Program-made: the position numbers and the translations under genes
Shown: positions 62,936 to 64,000 of the stretch, piece by piece
Layout of the letters: each line of letters opens with the position of its first letter
Position numbering within the stretch: position 1 is the first letter of the stretch
Notes under the pieces: model-generated
Told to the model about the DNA's origin: nothing
The model's database searches: none
Seen by the model: only the letters and a program-made list of their open reading frames with translations
From: Epiperipatus broadwayi
Lineage: Eukaryota; Onychophora; Udeonychophora; Euonychophora; Peripatidae
Length of the DNA stretch: 64,000 nt
Assembly (NCBI GenBank): GCA_028023455.1
Contig: JAQFVV010012495.1
Span: forward strand, 3,798,516-3,862,515
Direction of reading: 5' to 3'

Positions 62936-62955
62936 ATGGAATGAAGATTAATATT
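62902..62955. repeat. Perfect 21-bp inverted repeat at the LINE 5' truncation point
   Basis: aatattaatcttcattccat+a (62902-62922) and its exact inverse (62935-62955) are separated by 12 bases. The left arm is LINE coding sequence (the KINI codons). The right arm lies where LINE similarity stops. Confidence 0.9.
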
Positions 62956-63181
62956 TCTTAATACCACAACAAAATTATGTAAATACTATTTTATCATTTT
63001 AAAAAAGAGTAAAATAATATAATCTTTTATATTAAAATAAAAATGGGGAAGGGGATTTTTAAAAGCTTTAACAATCCCATTACCAAACAAAAGTTCTTCC
63101 ATCATTCCTATGCAGAGAAACAGCAATAGATAATAATAAATTTCCACATGATGAAGTTTTGTTTTTCCTTTCTTGTTTTAC

Positions 63182-63264
63182 CTGCTTGTAAGAACAGCTG
63201 GTAATTGGTTGGCCACTGGCATAACTGCACCCCAGGATGATGGTCTTTGCAGATATATTAATTC
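63182..63264 (-). other. Candidate 83-nt exon, very tentative
   Basis: On the minus strand an open stretch is bounded by an acceptor-like ttgctttgtggtgtag and a donor-like cag/gtaaaac. It is less AT-rich than its flanks and reads INISAKTIILGCSYASGQPI then TSCSYKQ. The AK-IILGC---GQ-- pattern loosely recalls the CHAT-domain segment found in large animal TTC28-like proteins, but the match is short and from memory. The 76-codon frame around it (63080-63310) ignores these splice signals. It could equally be chance or a repeat fragment. Confidence 0.12.
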
Positions 63265-63310
63265 CTACACCACAAAGCAATAAGAATTTTGTAAATTTTC
63301 TGTTATACAT

Positions 63311-64000
63311 AGAATCTATTTCACTCCAGATAATAGGAAGGGGGTGAAGGGTTTTTGATTGTGGTAAGAAAATCAGTGGTTAACTAATAAGAATAACGCC
63401 ATTTGAGACTAGTTAAAAATCATAACATTAGCTATTCAATAATTTATAAAGATGAATCTTGATAACTATTTAGAATGCTTGTAAATATTAAATGCTTGCA
63501 TATGTTCAATGAACTAATGAAAGAGTGTGTGTTTATGATTAGATTCCTACATATAAAAAAGAACTACAATTGAGCACTAAACACTTGGCCACTAGCAACT
63601 GTAGCTTTCATCTACTTTCTATCATTTCATGTTCAAGATCCATAATAAAGAAATGATGCCTATAGTAGGAGATGTATAGTAAGTACCTATCCTAATTAAA
63701 AATTAACAAATTATTTCTTTTGAATGTAATACCAGCAGTTTCTAACCTGAGCTTCATGGTTGCATGATCGTGCAATAATTTATTAAAATTAATCAAAAAA
63801 GTATTTTATACTTGTTTAAGATGTCAATTTTATATGCTTTTATGTTTCACCAACAACTCAAGTCATCTAAAAATTGTACTTCAACATTTTAATCTCAGTA
63901 CACTTCCATAGGCTTGTTTATCTTTTAAATAAACAGTTATGTAAGTCATTAATTTTACATTCACACTAGCAATACTTGTTTGTTGTAGAGAAAGTGGTTA
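63311..64000. other. AT-rich DNA, no gene recognised
   Basis: Nothing supported up to the window end. Confidence 0.5.

Overview
This is a very AT-rich metazoan window with no convincing host gene. No ORF exceeds about 130 codons, and every stretch that resembles a known protein is a decayed piece of a transposable element. The organism is probably an invertebrate: LINE, hAT-type and tRNA-derived elements are present, GC is low, and I see no bacterial-style gene packing. I cannot name the species from sequence alone. The window reads as intergenic or intronic DNA built from layers of repeats.

Region by region. 1-5.2 kb is a nested block: a minus-strand RTE-like LINE remnant (about 525-4840) is interrupted by two large foldback elements (1264-2285 and 2392-3946), each bounded by an 11-12 nt target duplication of LINE sequence. 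A smaller foldback follows at 5065-5231. 6.7 kb holds a very short tRNA-like retroposon. 7.4-8.0 kb is an almost pure A/T tract. 8.2-9.2 kb contains a Ty3-like integrase motif. 11.4 kb carries a 213 nt all-purine tract. 12.4-13.4 kb has two adjacent terminal-inverted-repeat elements. 16.7-18.2 kb, 22.3-22.8 kb, 24.6-26.0 kb and 47.2-47.4 kb are further copies of the RTE-like LINE. 29.5-32.1 kb is a decayed hAT transposon with a ZBED5-like transposase on the minus strand. 38.6-39.2 kb, 41.0-41.8 kb, 44.3-44.7 kb, 45.7-45.9 kb and 50.7-51.9 kb are more foldback elements. 48.1-48.7 kb, 49.7-50.2 kb and 62.3-62.9 kb hold remnants of other LINEs. 56.0-56.9 kb has a nested foldback and a TA-flanked MITE.

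The most interesting content is a set of at least three unrelated-sequence families (called A, B and C here) that all exist as long inverted dimers. They share one architecture: two arms of about 65-400 nt, one terminus with an unpaired extension, and flanking direct repeats of variable length (11, 12, 13 and 14 nt). Family B carries a tRNA-like pol III promoter in its arm. Variable target duplications and asymmetric ends fit LINE-type target-primed insertion with snap-back cDNA synthesis better than an ordinary cut-and-paste transposase; this is an inference. A second unusual element is a tRNA-like retroposon of about 75-90 nt with three copies here. Two copies have perfect 13-15 nt target duplications, and its extended terminal stem shows a compensatory base change.

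Names for repeat families are local to this report. Protein resemblances were made by eye from translation and remembered family motifs, not by a database search.
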